From Amycolatopsis camponoti (lineage in GTDB: Bacteria; Actinomycetota; Actinomycetes; Mycobacteriales; Pseudonocardiaceae), in contig NZ_CABVGP010000002.1 in NCBI RefSeq assembly GCF_902497555.1, positions 694,501 to 758,500 of the forward strand: 64,000 nt of DNA, given 5' to 3'. Below are positions 63,313 through 64,000 of this stretch, piece by piece. Under the pieces are notes generated by a model. The model was not told where the DNA came from, searched no databases, and worked only from the letters and a program-made list of their open reading frames with translations. A program made the translations under genes and the position numbers. Numbering within the stretch: position 1 is the first letter of the stretch; each line of letters opens with the position of its first letter.

Positions 63313-64000
63313 TGCGCGCCGACGTCCAGCGGGTCACCGTGCTCGGGGCCGGCTCGTGGGGCACCGCCTTCGCGAAGGTGCTCGGCGACGCCGGTCGCGA
63401 CGTCACGATGTGGGCGCGCCGCGAAGAGGTCGCCGCCGACATCCGCGAGCGGCACGTCAACAGCGCCTACCTGCCCGGTGTCGGCCTGCCGGAGAACATC
63501 ACCGCGACCAGCGACCCCGCGAAGGCGCTCGAAGACGCCCAAGCCGTCGTGCTGGCCGTGCCCAGCCAGAGCCTGCGGGCGAACCTTTCGGAGTGGCGCC
63601 CCCTGCTGCCGCTCGACGCGGTCCTCGTCAGCCTCGCCAAGGGCGTCGAACTCGGCACGCTCAAGCGGATGAGCGAGGTCATCGGGGAGATCGTCGGGAT
63701 CGACCCCGGCGAGGTCGTCGTGGTCACCGGGCCCAACCTGGCCAAGGAAATCGCCGCCGGGCAGCCGTCCGCGTCGGTGCTCGCCTGCGCCGACCACGAA
63801 CGCGCTGTCGCGATCCAGCGCGCCTGCGCCAACTCCTACTTCCGCCCGTACACCAACACCGACGTCGTCGGCTGCGAGCTGGGCGGCGCGTGCAAGAACG
63901 TCATCGCGCTCAGCACCGGCATGGCCGCGGGCCTCGGCCTCGGCACGAACACGATGGCGACGCTCATCACCCGCGGCCTGGCCGAGATGGCCCGCCTCGG
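63312..64000 (+). CDS. gpsA: Glycerol-3-phosphate dehydrogenase [NAD(P)+], 3-prime truncated by window edge
   Basis: The first 229 residues are visible and the frame runs open to base 64000. The enzyme reduces dihydroxyacetone phosphate to sn-glycerol-3-phosphate, the backbone for the acyltransferase encoded before it. The NAD motif is [17 protein letters not shown] at residues 8-24. Also visible are [19 protein letters not shown] (substrate region) and the catalytic Lys in [18 protein letters not shown]. Start ATG 63312 overlaps the upstream stop by one base. It continues beyond the window, as expected for a protein of about 330 residues. Confidence 0.96.
   Translation, partial: MRADVQRVTVLGAGSWGTAFAKVLGDAGRDVTMWARREEVAADIRERHVNSAYLPGVGLPENITATSDPAKALEDAQAVVLAVPSQSLRANLSEWRPLLPLDAVLVSLAKGVELGTLKRMSEVIGEIVGIDPGEVVVVTGPNLAKEIAAGQPSASVLACADHERAVAIQRACANSYFRPYTNTDVVGCELGGACKNVIALSTGMAAGLGLGTNTMATLITRGLAEMARL

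Overview
The window is chromosomal DNA of a GC-rich actinobacterium, most likely a Pseudonocardiales member such as Amycolatopsis. This rests on the very high third-position GC, frequent GTG starts, leaderless genes, F420-linked enzymes, Lsr2 and HU proteins with lysine/alanine tails, and gene order. The order ilvB-ilvN-ilvC, serA, leuB, FAH-family gene, gltX, tRNA-Gln/Glu, iclR, leuC-leuD-hupB, mutT1-ppk, cofC, gpsA is the order I know from Mycobacterium tuberculosis (ilvB1 to gpsA2), interrupted here by accessory blocks. The genus call is inference.

Layout. 1-3624: a tightly coupled four-gene sugar/polyol-type operon (two Gfo/Idh/MocA oxidoreductases, a PmoA/DUF6807 protein, a cupin). 3665-6460: a lipoprotein beta-propeller, a D-2-hydroxyacid dehydrogenase and a DoxX protein. 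6738-12897: branched-chain amino acid genes ilvD (reverse), then ilvB-ilvN-ilvC behind a leader-peptide attenuator. 13000-18044: accessory genes (DUF397-like, NTF2-like, ankyrin, two F420-type luciferase-like enzymes with a divergent TetR and two operator palindromes). 18169-30451: serA (frameshifted in this sequence), a large secreted subtilase, leuB, cimA behind an isoleucine-codon leader/attenuator, a FAH-family gene, an FAD monooxygenase, and gltX. 30564-31694: a HAD hydrolase, then tRNA-Gln(CUG) and tRNA-Glu(CUC).

31949-50645 is an accessory region inserted between the tRNAs and the iclR-leuCD block. It starts with a nucleoid-protein island (two Lsr2 paralogues, two HU/H1-like paralogues, one small acidic ORF). 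A reverse operon of a 31-codon ORF, two sigma factors and a cyclase-homology protein follows. Divergent from it is herA-sbcD-sbcC-nurA, an archaeal-style DNA end-resection operon behind a promoter that fits the PafBC (RecA-independent DNA damage) consensus. A secreted Pro/Lys-rich protein, a GH3 glycosidase, a lipoprotein and two small genes close the region.

50667-64000: ltbR-like iclR divergent from leuC-leuD, hupB (the third HU copy, in the canonical place), a SARP/AfsR regulator preceded by an unusual inverted array of about 21-bp units, mutT1-ppk, cofC, plsC-like, and the 5-prime part of gpsA.

The main non-coding signals are the ilvB and cimA attenuators (both with apparently leaderless leader peptides), a four-copy intergenic element with paired DnaA-box-like sites at fixed spacing, three PafBC-type promoters, and a shared promoter architecture for all three HU genes.
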